A stretch of 64,000 bases of DNA from Lampris incognitus (GCF_029633865.1 NC_079214.1:31700957-31764956), one strand, 5' to 3'; shown: positions 1-63,000, counted from the first letter of the stretch. Numbers and translations: made by a program. Notes: a model not told the origin generated them from the letters alone.

Positions 1-234
1 ACAAAACAGAATATGTATTCAGTAACTTTCAGATATATGTAACAACAGAATTTTTATGCAGTAACTTTTAACAATGCGAACGGGAGCGAGATCTCTTATT
101 AAAATACAATAAATTACACTTGTGAAACAGATGTAATTAGAGAAAAAAGTCCTGTTACCCTTTATAGTTTAGGTAGATAAAGGTCTCAGTCACATTTGAA
201 TAAAATAATCCTGTTCCTATAAATGTCATAGGAT

Positions 235-308
235 CTTTTTTTAAAGATATTTTATTTTCACGGACCCCTTGCAATTACACCACGGACCCCCGGTTGAGAA
301 ACACTGTT
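235..308 (-). mobile_element. hAT-type MITE end fragment
   Basis: Read on the minus strand, the segment begins with the usual 'gtttctcaaccggggg' terminal sequence followed by a 'tccgtggtgtaattgcaagggg' type interior, as in short nonautonomous hAT elements of vertebrates. Only one end is visible. Class assignment rests on memory of this terminal motif. Confidence 0.5.
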
Positions 309-335
309 TTAAGTAGTATTCTCATAGCATCATCA

Positions 336-415
336 TAGACGCAGAAGACAGGAAGAAATGGAAACGGATGATCCGCTGCGGCGACCCCTAACGGGAGCAG
401 CCGAAAGTAGTAGTA
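336..415 (+). mobile_element. 3' end of a non-LTR retrotransposon
   Basis: A short remnant reads as a reverse-transcriptase C-terminus (motif EDRKKWKRMIRCGDP) and ends in a (TAG)n-like tail. The same sequence recurs at about 29819-29990 with a longer upstream part, which marks it as a dispersed LINE 3' end. The clade is not resolved. Confidence 0.55.
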
Positions 416-1084
416 GTAGTCTCATAGCATCATCATAAGCTACTCGAAGCCTCTGTAAGCTTGCTTTTTATAGTTTGACCACAGGTGTGCAGTATAGAGT
501 CTTAGTTAAGCTGAAGTGTGCCTGAAATGTGTCTAAATTCAATTACTTATTTTCTCGTGGGGCTGAGCAGGGATTTCCTGTCATCTAAACATCAGAGCTC
601 CGTGGACCAGCACTAGTGGTAGCCTTGGACGGTCGGGCAAGATGGCGGCCAGTGAACACGTTTTGCCTTGAGCTCCGACAAGTTTTGAGCACCAGTTGCT
701 TTAAAAGAAGAAAACACCACGAGATGTTACTCAAAAGGACCACTGTTTGAGAAAAAGAAACAGTAAAGACACCAGTCTAACATTGTCATTACTTTTGAGA
801 GAAATACAAACTTTGACGAGCGCAACCAAATTAATGCTAACCAGCCTGCTGTAAGCTAACGTTACCGGACGTCAGCATGCCAAAGCGAGAGAAGAAAAGG
901 TGGGGGAAGATTTTGTTGGATTTTGAAGATTAAAGCTCATTCTCTCTATGCTCGTCCTTACCTGAATTCCCCACTTCAAGTCCTAACGCCAAGAAAGTCG
1001 TAAAAACACAGCAGATATTTTGAAAATTAAAGAAAATATTGTAACGTGCATGGATAAGTAGACACGTTGGCCCTTGGCTCACGG

Positions 1085-1170
1085 GTCGAGCTCTTTAGTC
1101 CAGCGGTCATAGCTGTCTCCCGCGGTGCGGGAGATACAGGTTCGCGTCCCGGCTGCGGTGGTTCCTGTTG
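1085..1170 (+). repeat. tRNA-derived SINE head inside the L1 ORF1 region
   Basis: The stretch has a box A-like 'tagtccagcgg' and a box B-like 'ggttcgcgtcccg' with the spacing of an RNA polymerase III internal promoter. It lacks a clean acceptor stem, so it is not called a tRNA gene. It resembles the 5' head of fish tRNA-derived SINEs; no tail is seen here. Confidence 0.5.
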
Positions 1171-2069
1171 TTGCCCCCCGAATTCGCTACAATATCGAAG
1201 GGACAGAACACCAGACGGAGATAACGAACGACAAAGGTGCAAGCAGTGAATCGGCGAATGGCTGAACAAGACTTGAAGATGCGGAACGTTGGAATCTGAA
1301 ACTTTTCAATCTCCCTGAAGCTATCAACGAAACCGCAGAGGATGCAAGGAAGCAGATCCTTGGCCAAATTGCTCCGGATGAGAAAATAAAACTAGGTTTT
1401 CTCATCGACACTGTACACCGGGTCTGACGCCCCAGGGAAGACGCACGTCCAGTAATTAATTATTCAGTTCACCATATGCACCTTCAGGCAGAAATGTTGG
1501 AAAGCTTCAGTAAACGCCATGGTAATGAAGGAGAGGAAGCTCCGACTCGCAGAGGATCTGACATACTGGGAGAGACAATGTCGGCAAAAACTTTGGCCGG
1601 TTGTTGGCAAAGCACGCGAGGAAGGGGGAAAAAACTACATGGCGTGGCCCTGATGTGATCATTGATGGAAAAAGAGTCGCAGCAGATTCAATCAAGGACA
1701 CGGTATAAGTTTCACTTGACTCTGTTCCTACTTTTCGTTCTACTTATGAACGGATTAATGTTGGACTGGTAAAAATAGGTTGGTTGGCAAGTAAGCCTGT
1801 TAGACTGGTTAATAGTTTTGAGCTAACATACTAGTCACCTTGCATTTCAGTTGCAGTTAATAAGGTTAATTGCTGGTGCCTAAAACTTGAAAAGCGCTTT
1901 CTATGTTCCTGCCTAAGCTAACACTTGATTTATCTTTATTTGAAATCCACAATAGTTTAAACCTCTTTTCTTAAAAAATTCTCTTTTTTCTATTCTGTGG
2001 ATTTTACGTTTAATTCTCTAATGTCAGGTCAGGGGTATTAGGGATATTACCAAGAGGAAAGCGATTTTT

Positions 2070-2099
2070 GTGTGTGTGTGTGTGCGCGTGCGCGCGCGT
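2070..2099 (+). repeat. (GT)n/(GC)n microsatellite
   Basis: Short alternating purine-pyrimidine run inside the decayed L1, where it separates ORF1 remnants from the endonuclease region. Confidence 0.8.
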
Positions 2100-4610
2100 A
2101 AAATAACTGAGGCTGATTTAATTTTACTTCAGGAAACATTCTTGTGAATCGGATACAAAATTCTTGAAATACAATGGGGTAATTTGGCTCATTTCAGTCA
2201 TGGCACTAATCATTCAGTTGGGGTCTTAGTTTTTCTACATAAATTTAAAGGTGATGTTCTTGAGACAGTGCCCTCTTGGGACGGTAGATGGATTGCTCTA
2301 ATAATTTAAGCAAGACAACGCTGTCTTTCCAAGCTTTCAACAAGGTCTTATTTAATGAAATAACATCCAAATTGAAGGAACTACACAAAAAAGTATCAAG
2401 GCTCATATATAATTATTTGCAGGGACTTTAATGAATGTGCTGATGATACAAAAGATAGATACCCTCCTAGACTAAATCAAACTTCACAGAACAATAACAT
2501 TGTCTCATTGCTCTGCTCCAACCTCTCCTTGACTGACGCATGGCCTTTTTTTAACGCTAGTACAAAATAATTCACCTGGTGTAATAGAAGACTAACTTTA
2601 AAGTCAAGAATTGATCTATTTCTAATCTCCTCCTCTACCCTTCAATTTGTGAAATAATTTAATCATTTGTATGCCCCATTATCAGACCATAAGCAAATCT
2701 TGAAGTTAGGTGCTAAGGAGGAGACCTCTAGTATGCGAGGATATTGGAAATTAAACAATTCTCTTGTAAAAGATGTTTCATTCAATGACACTATTAGAAA
2801 CTTGGAGAGGAAATCCTCAATGATGGCTTAAGTAATAGCTATAAGAAAAATGGGAATTCTTTAAATATAAAGTCAGATACGTAGCTATTAAAAGAACTAA
2901 AGAAAGAAAAAAAGCTTGCAAGAAGCTGACTTGATGCACAAACTTGACCTTCTACTGACAAAAGAAAACATTACTTTAGAAGAAGAACTTGATTTAAAGG
3001 ACATCCAGCTACAGCTGGATCAACATTTTCTGGACATGGCAAGAGGAGTGTTGATCAAATCTAGAGCTAAATGGCTAGAGGAGGGGGAAAGGAACACAAA
3101 TTATTTTTTTTTGCTCCTGAAAAAGTAAATTTTAAAAGGAAGTAATTAACTGCCCTCAATATTTACGGAGCTCTTTCTAAAGATCCAAAGATAATTTTTA
3201 ATTTTGCCACTTGAGTTTTATGGAAACTATAAATCCAACTTTAATGCTAAACACTGTATGAGTTTCCTGGAAAAAAAAATCATACCGATATCCCCTCAAT
3301 TGATGAAGAATAAAAAGCTATTTGCTATTCAGGCCTATCAGCAAATGAAATTAAAAATGCGTTATTTTCAGTGAAAAAAGGAAAGTCTCTTTTTATCTCA
3401 CCTTTGGGAACTTATTCAAAACCCACTGTTATGTGTGTACCATGAATGCATCAGTCAGGGAGAGATGGTGGCTTCAGTGAAGCAAGGCATTATATCTCTT
3501 ATCCCCAAACCCAGTAAAGACCCCTTATCAATCAAAAATTGGTGTCCCATCACTCTTTAAACAATTGATTATAAGATTTTGGTATTAGTATATGTGAACA
3601 GATTAAAGAGAGGGCTAGACTCTATTTTAGCCTAAACTCAAACAGGATTAATGAAAAACCAGCATATTAGCTGTAACATAAGACTCATACTCGATCTATT
3701 GGATTATGCAGATGCAGTAAATTCTAAAGTACTTATTTTGTTCTTAGACTTGTATAAGGCCCTTGACACAATTGAACACACAATTCTTTTACAGTTCCTT
3801 AAGGTATTTGGTTTTGGAAATCACTTTGTTGACATTGTCAATATGTTTTACAAAGATATTAATCGTTCTGTTATAGTTAACTTTAATATCGCTATAAGAT
3901 TCCAGATTAACCGAGGGGTCTGTCAAGGCTGCCCTAATTCTGCTTTCTTATTTATTTTAGTTACTGTATTGTTATCAATTACTATCATGATAGAACTTTG
4001 GAAGAAATTTCGATTTTTGGTAGAGAGTTAAGATTTTCCCAACTGGCAGATGACACTACTTTGTTTTTGAAGGACAAGAACCACTTGAATAACTTAACTT
4101 AGTTAACCAATTTTCCAATGCCTCAGATCTACGACTAAATGTGTCCAAATGTGAAATTTTGTCTCTGCATGATTGTAACGATTCTGTAATTGGAAATATC
4201 CCGGTAAAAGATTCCATTAAGTATTTGGGGATATATATAACTAAACATCTTGTAGCTAGACAACATCTAAATTTCTCAAACAGATTAAAAAATACCAAGT
4301 CTATCTTTAATATTTGACTTCAAAGGGATTTATCTATTTTAGGTAGAGTTCTTCTCTCCAAAGCAGAGGGACTGTCTCGCTTTGTGTATCCATCTTTATC
4401 CTTATTTGTAAATGATTCTACAGCCACAGAAGTAAATAAAACTTTCCTAAATTTCATTTGGAAGCATAAATCACTTAAAAAACTTAAAAAATGTGTTCTC
4501 TCCAATACTAAAGCAGAAGGAAGTCTGGCCCAGTTCAGCACGGGGCGCCGCCCCTTCAAATATCAAGAAATTAAAATCTACTTAAACATGTTAAAAATAA
4601 TTTAGTTGTA

Positions 4611-5417
<807 letters not shown>

Positions 5418-5630
5418 TGTGACTGTATGATCAAGAAGTTCTTCTGGTTGCGGCGATTATTAAAAAACCTTCGGCAAACGTTTGTTCTGGCTATCGCCTC
5501 TCCCTCTCTCCATTCACTCTGGCTCGCTCGACCACCGCTGCTGTCTATCGCTGCACGCATACGCACAGTTTAGCTCGGGCAGCGACAGTGCCTATTGTGA
5601 ATTCGGGTGTGAGTGTTGAAAGTAAACGAG

Positions 5631-5905
5631 ATGTCGATCGTATTTCGCAAATCGGCAAATAATATATGCACACGCTTCCGCATTCCGACTGGCCAGCTCG
5701 TTCATTTCGGGGCAGCGCCGGAAGTGATACGGATAACTGACGACAACAGCGAAGAAATGGCATTTTTTTCACTCGGTCTCTTCAAGATCTACCGAAACTC
5801 ACGGTTAACGACGTTAGTCGCATTATTCGAGAAGCATGCACGTCAGGTACCAAAAAGGGGAGGGCTTCAAACTTTACGTTTCAAGCCACATCCACAATTA
5901 CGGAG
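5631..5905 (+). pseudogene. First exon of a SWIM/YqaJ-type gene remnant (broken by one base)
   Basis: The ATG at 5631 opens a frame with basic and hydrophobic character (MSIVFRKSANNI...). It loses register at a run of seven T at 5763-5769. The next frame carries on with a coding-like segment (LQDLPKLTVNDVSRIIREAC) and runs into a good donor, GAG|GTAAGA, at 5905. With one base restored in the T run, the exon would end in phase 0. The preceding 200 bases are CpG-rich compared with the surroundings and could have held the promoter. The link to the SWIM and YqaJ exons downstream is inferred from strand, order and splice borders; at least one exon may be missing between 5905 and 6898. The N-terminal segment has no assigned function. 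Confidence 0.5.
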
Positions 5906-6190
5906 GTAAGATCCGGACGTACATTGTTGGCACCTAGCAGGTTTTTGTACTAGCCAGTGCTAGCATAGTGATAAGTTACTGCTAACGTTATGTATCTATG
6001 GGTCAGTCACTGTTATTGTTATTATTGTTCCCTAACGTCATTGGCAAGCTCAGTTTCAAACAAAGATTCAACAAGATAACTATGCATTAGGGCTGAGTGC
6101 TATAGATTTTTGAGGAAAAGCTAAAAGCCTCACAGTTTGAGCGTAAGGGAAAGTTATCCTGCAGGTTTAGTGCAGACTGGTTCATCTGTT

Positions 6191-6666
6191 CGTCAAATCA
6201 ATGATGTTTCTGTGAATCATATCACTACTGTGAATCTAATACTGTTAAACGCAACGTTAAATTTATATTTCTTATGATACCTCATACATAACCCTAGTGT
6301 GTAAAAATGTGTAAAAGTAATGGGATTCACAGAAACTATATTGTGTTCTGAGTTCTGTCACTTCTTTTACACACGTTCTGTGTTCCTTATTATTTTGAAC
6401 GAGTAAAGTGAGATTAGTAATGATTTGGCGTCAAATCAATGATGTTTCTGTGAATCATATCACTACTGTGAATCTAATACTGTTAAACGCAACGTTACAT
6501 TTATATTTCTTATGATACCTCTTACATAACCCTAGTGTGTAAAAATGTGTAAAAGTAATGGGATTCACAGAAACTATATTGTGTTCTGAGTTCTGTCACT
6601 TCTTTTACACACGTTCTGTGTTCCTTATTATTTTGAACGAGTAAAGTGAGATTAGTAAGGATTTGG
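6191..6666 (+). repeat. 238-bp direct tandem duplication
   Basis: The segment beginning 'cgtcaaatcaatgatg' at 6191 restarts at 6429 and the two copies are almost identical through 'gagattagtaa.gatttgg'. Visible differences are single bases, such as 'catacataac' versus 'cttacataac'. Each unit also contains inverted arms 'gtttctgtgaatc' and 'gattcacagaaac' about 100 bases apart, so each could fold back. Confidence 0.93.
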
Positions 6667-6897
6667 CTACAAGTTTTGATTTACACAGTGTATATCAACT
6701 GTGGGGTTTTTTGGTTCATTTTTTTCTCATTCATATAATCAATTCATACATCGTTCATATTTTTCTCACTCTGCTCATGTATTCTCCTTTATAACAAAAT
6801 TTCACTAATTTATTGTGTATGAAAATAATGTTTTAATTTTTAGCTGCACTCGCAGCAAGTACAGTATGTATTGTAATAAATATGTGTATTTTCACAG

Positions 6898-7081
6898 ATT
6901 TTACTTAGGGATTCCAATCCTGTGCAGCTACAAAGCTGCCAGTATACCTGTGTGGCAAGTACAGTTTTATGCAACCATGTGACAGCACTTCTTTACCAGA
7001 CTGCATATTATTCCCAGCTGAAGGTTCTCTCAACACACAGCTGCACGGAAACAACAGAAGTGGCATAAACTAAGAATTATG
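6898..7081 (+). pseudogene. SWIM-type zinc-binding exon of the same gene remnant
   Basis: An acceptor 'ttttcacag' precedes 6898. The frame reads through SCQYTCVASTVLCNHVTALLY, the C-x-H 'CNHV.ALLY' core of a SWIM zinc finger; the usual first CxC pair is degenerate (C-x3-C). A one-base loss near 7058 breaks the frame. After it the sequence continues KWHKLRIM to a donor ATG|GTAACT at 7081, which matches the Trp/His segment that normally follows SWIM domains in these proteins. The domain is known to bind DNA or protein through zinc. In fish, SWIM domains are commonly fused to YqaJ nuclease domains, and a YqaJ exon lies downstream here. Confidence 0.6.
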
Positions 7082-7163
7082 GTAACTAACTTTCTTAACA
7101 TGGTACTTTTATTTATGAATATTTGTTTATGTTAATTGAAAACTTGCTTTTGTTTAAACGCAG

Positions 7164-7243
7164 TGTGTTAAACCTGGTCTGGTGAATGACATGGTGATTG
7201 TTTTAGCCAGACCTCAGGAAAAGAGACTGGTAGAAGGCATCAG
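7164..7243 (+). pseudogene. Small linker exon between SWIM and YqaJ parts
   Basis: An 80-base open segment lies between acceptor 'aaacgcag' and donor ATCAG|GTTATT. It reads CVKPGLVNDMVIVLARPQEK and ends in phase 2. The AG left over joins the G at 8009 to make Arg, giving a continuous EGI-R-SNLYEG reading across the splice. This phase agreement is the main evidence that the gene was once spliced. Confidence 0.5.
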
Positions 7244-7449
7244 GTTATTATTATTATCAAAATATATTTTTGTAGTAATCTTATCAGTAAGATATCAGAT
7301 CAAGTAATCATCTGCTACATTATAGGGTAAATTTTATTTTAGCATGTATTGGTAGTATTCATACTGTCTGTCCATCAAGCAAGAAAGTCCAAACCTGATC
7401 TTTTCAGGCTTTTCACACAAATAAGGTCTTTCTACTACTCTTTAAATGC

Positions 7450-7875
7450 AAATAAGGTTTTTTGGGGTTTTTTTTTTTTTTAATTTTCCCCCTTTTTCTC
7501 CCCAACTGTACTTGGCCAATTACCCTATTTTCCAAGCTGTCCCGGTCGCTGCCCCACCCCCTGTGCCAATCCGGGGAGGGCTGCAGGCTACCACATGTCT
7601 TTTCTGATACATGTGGAGTTGCCAGCCACTTCTTTTCACCTGACAGGGAGGAGTTTCTCCAGGGGGACATAGCCCGTGGGAGGATCACGCTATTCCCCCC
7701 ATTTCCCCCTCCCCCCGAACAGGTGCTCCGATTGACCAGGGGAGGCGCTAGTGCAGCAACAAGGATACATACCCACATCCGGCTTCCCACCCACAGACAC
7801 GGCCAGTTGTGTCTGTAGGGATGCCTGACCAAGCCAGAGGTAACACAGGGATTCAAACCGATGATCCCCGTGTTT
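7450..7875 (-). mobile_element. tRNA-derived SINE, minus strand
   Basis: The A-rich tail appears as a T-run at about 7465-7482. On the minus strand the element opens with a box B-like 'ggtttgaatccctg' and continues with the body widespread in fish genomes ('gggaagccggatgtggg', 'caactccacatgtatc', 'aattggccaagtacagttg'). It sits in the last intron of the SWIM/YqaJ gene remnant. An open frame crosses it on each strand, but these are not genes. Confidence 0.8.
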
Positions 7876-8008
7876 GTATGCAAAATAAGGTATTTCTTTA
7901 TTCTCAGGTGTTTCATTTGAATGTATGCTTTAGCTTGCTTTATGCAAACAATGAGTTCATCTTTTTGAGTGAGAATGAGCCATCTTTTTTTATTTGTCAT
8001 TTTCATAG

Positions 8009-8925
8009 GAGCAACTTGTATGAGGGAGTCAGTTCACCTCTGCCTGAACTATCCACGCTCGGGGTGGACGAGGTCTACAGTGACCTTTCTAGTGATATGA
8101 CTCCTCTCATAAGAACTATGGCCATAGCCTCTGGTACAATCTAAGTTCAGTAAAGTGCAAGAAGGAAGTGTGTTGTCCTACCACTTGCCAACAAAGACAA
8201 TGCCGAAAACCCGTCCACACTCAGATGCCCCTTCTCCCCCACAGCTGCCACTTTCTGGTTACAGGCTGGGACCCTCTACCTGTTCCTTTGTCTGCTCTGA
8301 GCATCAGCAGCTCCACATGATGTCCCTGGCAACATCATTTGAGACAACTCACAAAATTGAGAACAGCACAAAACAACAGAGTTCCTGTGTAGAGTAGCAC
8401 AAACTAAGGCGGTCCCGTGTCACCTCCACCAAATTCAGAGAGGTCTGTCACACCAGGGGACACACCTCTGCTGAAAATCTGACGAAAAGGCTTCTGAGAC
8501 CCAGCCATCAGACTGCAGACATGAGGAGGGGGCTGGACGTGGAACCTGCAGCAGTAGAAGAGTACTGCAGAGCAAGGGAGGTCAATCAATATCCTTGTAG
8601 GTAGGTTCCTTATCCACCCTGATGCACCATGGATGGGGTCATCACCTGATGGCATAGTGTATGATCCAAAGGGGCAGCCAGAGTTTGGCCTTGTTGAAAT
8701 TAAATGCCCAAATGTTTAGAGTTATGTGGACTCCCCATGCATTAAGATCAGTGAGGGCACACATACACTAAGGAAATCCCATCCGTACTTTAGGCAGATC
8801 CAGGGTCAGCTGTTAATTTCTGGACTTGAATGATGTGACTTTGTTGTCTACACACAGGAAGACATGTTCATTCAGAGGATTCCCAGAAACAAAGAAATCA
8901 CAGCCACAATCAAACAAGAAAATTG
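8009..8925 (+). pseudogene. YqaJ-like PD-(D/E)XK nuclease exon, degenerate
   Basis: This region follows acceptor 'ttttcatag'. The reading shifts frame several times but the domain is clear. Motifs in order are: a leader ending THKIENSTKQQSS; RSRVTSTKFREVCHTRG at about 8410-8465; the active-site segment GSSPDG, with Asp codon at 8648-8650; VEIKCP, with Glu and Lys codons at 8696-8698 and 8702-8704; and FRQIQGQLLISG, the Gln motif of the family. YqaJ proteins are lambda-exonuclease-like DNA nucleases known from phages and widely present in fish genomes. At least three stops or shifts (near 8399, 8600 and 8717) make this copy inactive. Because exons with matching phases lie upstream, it is a decayed spliced gene, not a processed copy. 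Whether the original was a host gene or a cargo gene of a DNA transposon cannot be decided here. Confidence 0.7.
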
Positions 8926-8929
8926 ACTA

Positions 8930-9640
8930 ATTCTATTTTTATTTTTAGCTCTATGCTTCCCTGCAATAGGAAACTGCTCTGCACACTGCCTTACTCAGCT
9001 CAGTTTGTTACAGGGATAGTCAGTGGTAGTGTATATAATGTAATACTGCGTGTTTAAATGTTTAGCCGTAATTTTCTGTAGTGCACTAATAGTGGTTGTT
9101 AAAATGTACTGAAGTGGCAGATCACATATCATGGTTAAATTAAGTTTGGGTTAAAACAAAAAAAATGTATAAATGTAGCTGCAAGAACAATGCTTTCCTC
9201 ATATTTTCTGATGTTTGATTATAAAGAGAACTTATTTTAATTATAATTATAACTATTTTAATTATCTGTTAAGTCCTTCTGCTCTATCTGTTTTGCTCTG
9301 TGGATGTCTCATTTTTCTCTGTATTGAGTGTTTTACAGTGAATGTTGTTACTTGGAGTGCTTTAACTCCGTGTAATAAACATAAACGATTAGCATTGGAA
9401 TGTTGTCTTGTATTAACTACAGTATTTGTTATAGAAAGGGAAATGAGCAGAACTGACAGGTGGGTGACCAAAAAAATCTGAGTACCAGTTAAATTGAACG
9501 AAGTTAATGTATTTCAGTAAACCAATATTCAATAGCTTGAACAATATAAAACAGATTTCTTGAAGTGTTTAAACAAATAATTGCTATTTACAATAGTCAC
9601 ATTTTATCCTCAAGATAGTGTGTTTGTGTGTATGGGTGTG
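8930..9640. other. Spacer with no recognised gene
   Basis: AT-rich DNA between the YqaJ remnant and the next LINE. A short frame at 9215-9481 has no recognisable domain and no splice support. Confidence 0.5.
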
Positions 9641-9649
9641 TGTGGATAT

Positions 9650-11700
9650 ATACGTATATATATACATTAGATTTCTATAAAGCGTTTGATTCTGTCGAAC
9701 ATCCTTTCATACTGGATACTATGCGTTATTTTGGATTTGGAGAGAAATTTATAAATTTGATTAAAATTCTATTCAGTGGTATCAATAGGTCTGTATTGCG
9801 AGGACACAACACCTGCTCAAGATTTGATATTAAGAGGGGAATTTTTCAGGGATCTGGCAACTCAACATTACTGTTCATAATGGTTGCAAAAAAGCTATCC
9901 ATTATGATTAAGAAATATGGTGTTGAAGGATTAACTGTGATGGGAAGACAAATAAGTCAATTGGCTGATGATACAACTTTATTTGTAAAAAAATTAAAAC
10001 CAGATTCCCTTAGCTTTACAGTCTACTAAACAATTTTTTAAAGCTTCAGGCCTAAAATTAGACAAATGTGAAATGTTAACCTTTCATGAACATCCACTGC
10101 AACCATTATATAACATACAGGTTAAAAAGGAGGTTAAATATTTGGGGATTGTCATTTCTAAGGTTAAACCTCCGACAAGATGAACATTTGGAATACTACG
10201 GATAAATGTAATTCAATCCTAAACAGATGGTTACATAGAGATATCACAGTCTTTGAGAGTTTTATTATCCAAAATGGATAGTTTGTCCAGACTCATTTAC
10301 CCGGTCTTGTCCTTACCCATATCAGCGAGAATGATAAAATCAACAAATAGTGTCAATTTCAAATTCATATGGAGAAATAAATGTCAATACATAAGGAAAA
10401 AATATTATGGTTAAAAACTACCAAGATGGGGGTGTGAATATGATCGACTTTGATATCATGAATAGTGTCTTGAAATTGAAATGGCTAAAATCTTTTATTA
10501 ATAATAGACATACTTTTTGGTGTATTATCCCCAATCTAATCTTTCAGAAAATCGGTGAAATAGACGTTGTGATTTTGATTTTAGCTCGTTACCAGTTAAC
10601 CTTTCTGCTTTCCATCAGCAAACCCTTCTGTATTGGAAATTACTTTATAAACATAACTTCACACCACACAACCCACCAGTGTGGAACAATAGATACATAC
10701 TGCTCAGCAGAAAATCTGTATATTTCGAGGAATGGAGATCCAAAGGGATTTGGGCTGTTGCTCATTTTATGGATGATCACGGAAATCTATTACAACATGA
10801 TGAGTTCTGTGAGAAATTCCAACTTCAATGTACTGTGAAGAACTATAATAAATGTTAAAAGCCATACCAGTCTCTCTGAGGTCAATGGTTAAAGAGGACA
10901 TTCTGTACACAAAGATCTCTTTGAGGCTGAGAAAGCTTTGCATCAGAGGAATAGACTTTTGTGACAATAAAAGTACAGTTATTAGATACTTTTTATTGAA
11001 AAACTTATCCCAACCCAGTTAGAAGGAAATATGTTTTCAAGGAATTGGGGGATGAAGAGGTTAAGAAAATAAATAGATAACATCTCATTCCCACTTCTTC
11101 CTAAGGTAAAAGAGGTTAATTAAAAAATTTTAAATGAGGTTTACCCAACGAATGATTTCCTAAGAATGAGGTTTAATTTAGATGTGAATAATTCTGTATT
11201 TTGTGAAAGGGAAATTTAAAATTTGGAACCGGTTTTTCTATTGTTAATCAGTGCAGTCTTTCTGGAGTGATATTCAGGGCTGGCTACAATCCGAGGAGAT
11301 AGAGCTGTCACCCCTTACAGTGAAAACAGTCAAGTTTGGTGTTTTTGTTCAAAACGGGAACCTTGACTTTGTTCTCGATATTCTGTTGTTATTGAGAAAG
11401 ATTTTTATACAGAAATGTAGATACTTTAAATCTAAACCCAGGTTAAATCATTGGAAGAATGAGTTAAAACTCTTGAGTAAGTCACTAAAACTTGTTAATG
11501 ACAAAAAAGCCCTTAAACTCTTTTCTTTGTTGGAGAGATTTAAGTTAATTTGAGATAGCCCTGTTTTTTTTGTACGTTATTTTATTCTCTCGTTCCTTGT
11601 TAATTTTATTTCTCTCATTTGTACCTGTTTTTGTTATTGTTGTTTTCCTTTTCTTCTGCTCAACTTGAGGCATAAGGATTCTGTTGAATAAGACATGAAG
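9650..11700 (+). mobile_element. L1-like LINE, 5'-truncated, ORF2 remnant
   Basis: Reverse transcriptase begins abruptly within the palm (LDFYKAFDSVEHPF) and continues with GINRSVLRGHN, RFDIKRGIFQGSG and QLADDTTLFV, the last replacing the YADD active site. Later fragments to 11553 correspond to the ORF2 C-terminal region (PRLNHWKNELKLL...). Many stops and frameshifts occur. Sequence style matches the element at 626-4610 and the minus-strand copy at 44199-46437, but this is a separate insertion. Confidence 0.8.
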
Positions 11701-12803
11701 ATGTGCCATGTTTGTTTCAGATTGCCAATAGAAAAAAAAAAATTCCCCTCGCCGCTATGTTTGTTTAACTGACATAATGAGGGGGACGAGATGCGGAAGT
11801 GCCATAGACTCCAATGTTAAAAACCCGCTGTAAAAATACAGTTTGAACAGGCACAGCTGGAAATCACCTCAGTAACTACAATAAAACATTTCCAATGGCT
11901 GATCTGTTTTCTTATTGCTTTAGAATGAATGAAAGTCATTCGCTTACATTCATTTTTATACCCTGAAATCCACAACGGTTAAACACATCTGAAGTCTTTT
12001 AGTAAGGGCCCCTTCTCCCAGTAGGCGGAAAAAGGGTTGTTTGTCGTCAAGTCCGAGCTCCGGCGAAGGAGAGATACGCCTGTCGGCCATGTGCTAAGTG
12101 CACTCTTCTAATTGTTTTGTGCCATGTGGCGTGCAACCTGGTTGCTGAGTGACATAAAGGAAGAGCTGATGGTGATGCTGCAATAGTGCACAGTGATGTG
12201 TTGTTGTTGTTGAAGAGATGTCTTGTTGGTGTTGATCCAGTAGTGCATTAAAGTGTGTGATGATGTATTTTGTATGTGGCTGTGTTGGCTGTATTGGCAC
12301 CCATATGAGAAATGTGTGTATGTGTGTGTGTGTGTGTGGGGGGGGGTTGTTCATGAAGGCCCTGACTGAAACTCCATGGTATGCTACTGAGTTTAGGGCT
12401 ATATAAATAAACCTGAGTTGACTTGGAACTCCTCCAGACCTTTATTTTCTGTAAATATTGAGACACATTCCAGTTTTCCAACATCCAAGTGTGGATAACA
12501 AAGAAAAAACATCAAACTGATTTTCTTTGATTTCTGTCACCGTACATATTGTTCTTTGGGTCAGATGTTATTATTTAGAAAGCTCTCAAACTCAAATAAC
12601 AGTAAGCCTTGTATGAACCCAATTTTGTAAAACTAGAGAATCAAAAGTGGAGGTTTTTAGTCAAGTTAGAACACACCACACCCAGAAAAGACATTCAATT
12701 ATAAAAAGTTTTTTTTCTTTTTTTTTTTTTCTTTTTTTTTTTTTTGCTGGCTTGCCAATATCCATCCTTTGGGTTTTGAATCACTCCTTGTGGTTTTCTA
12801 TAG
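11701..12803. other. Sequence upstream of greb1l first coding exon
   Basis: No gene is recognised. The stretch holds a short (GT)n(G)n run at about 12313-12346 and a T-rich tract at 12709-12746 that precedes the splice acceptor at 12802-12803. A 5' untranslated exon must lie further upstream but no donor could be assigned with confidence. Confidence 0.5.

Positions 12804-63000
<50,197 letters not shown>

Larger units (their letters stand above)
626..4610 (+). mobile_element. Decayed L1/Tx1-like LINE, both ORFs broken
   Basis: This is a non-LTR retrotransposon that would copy itself by target-primed reverse transcription, now dead. ORF1 remnants lie at about 880-940 and 1263-1700: an RNA-binding ORF1p C-terminal domain is recognisable from NLPEAINETAEDARKQIL and, after a shift, from WRGPDVIIDGKR. 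An endonuclease start with LILLQETFL follows at about 2112-2290. Reverse transcriptase is clearest at 3651-4031, with FLDLYKALDTIEH, a GVCQGCPNSAFLF motif, and a QLADDTTLF version of the YADD active site at about 4040-4065. Stops and frameshifts break every domain. A tRNA-like sequence near 1080-1165 interrupts ORF1. The clade call is from overall resemblance to fish L1/Tx1 polymerases. Confidence 0.8.

Noticed and set aside
1085..1170. tRNA gene
   Set aside because: Box A and B are present, but no complete cloverleaf with a 7-base acceptor stem can be drawn. SINE head is the better reading. The same holds for 39784-39860.
7413..8006. 197-codon minus-strand gene
   Set aside because: The frame follows a tRNA-derived SINE and its flanks; no protein domain is present.
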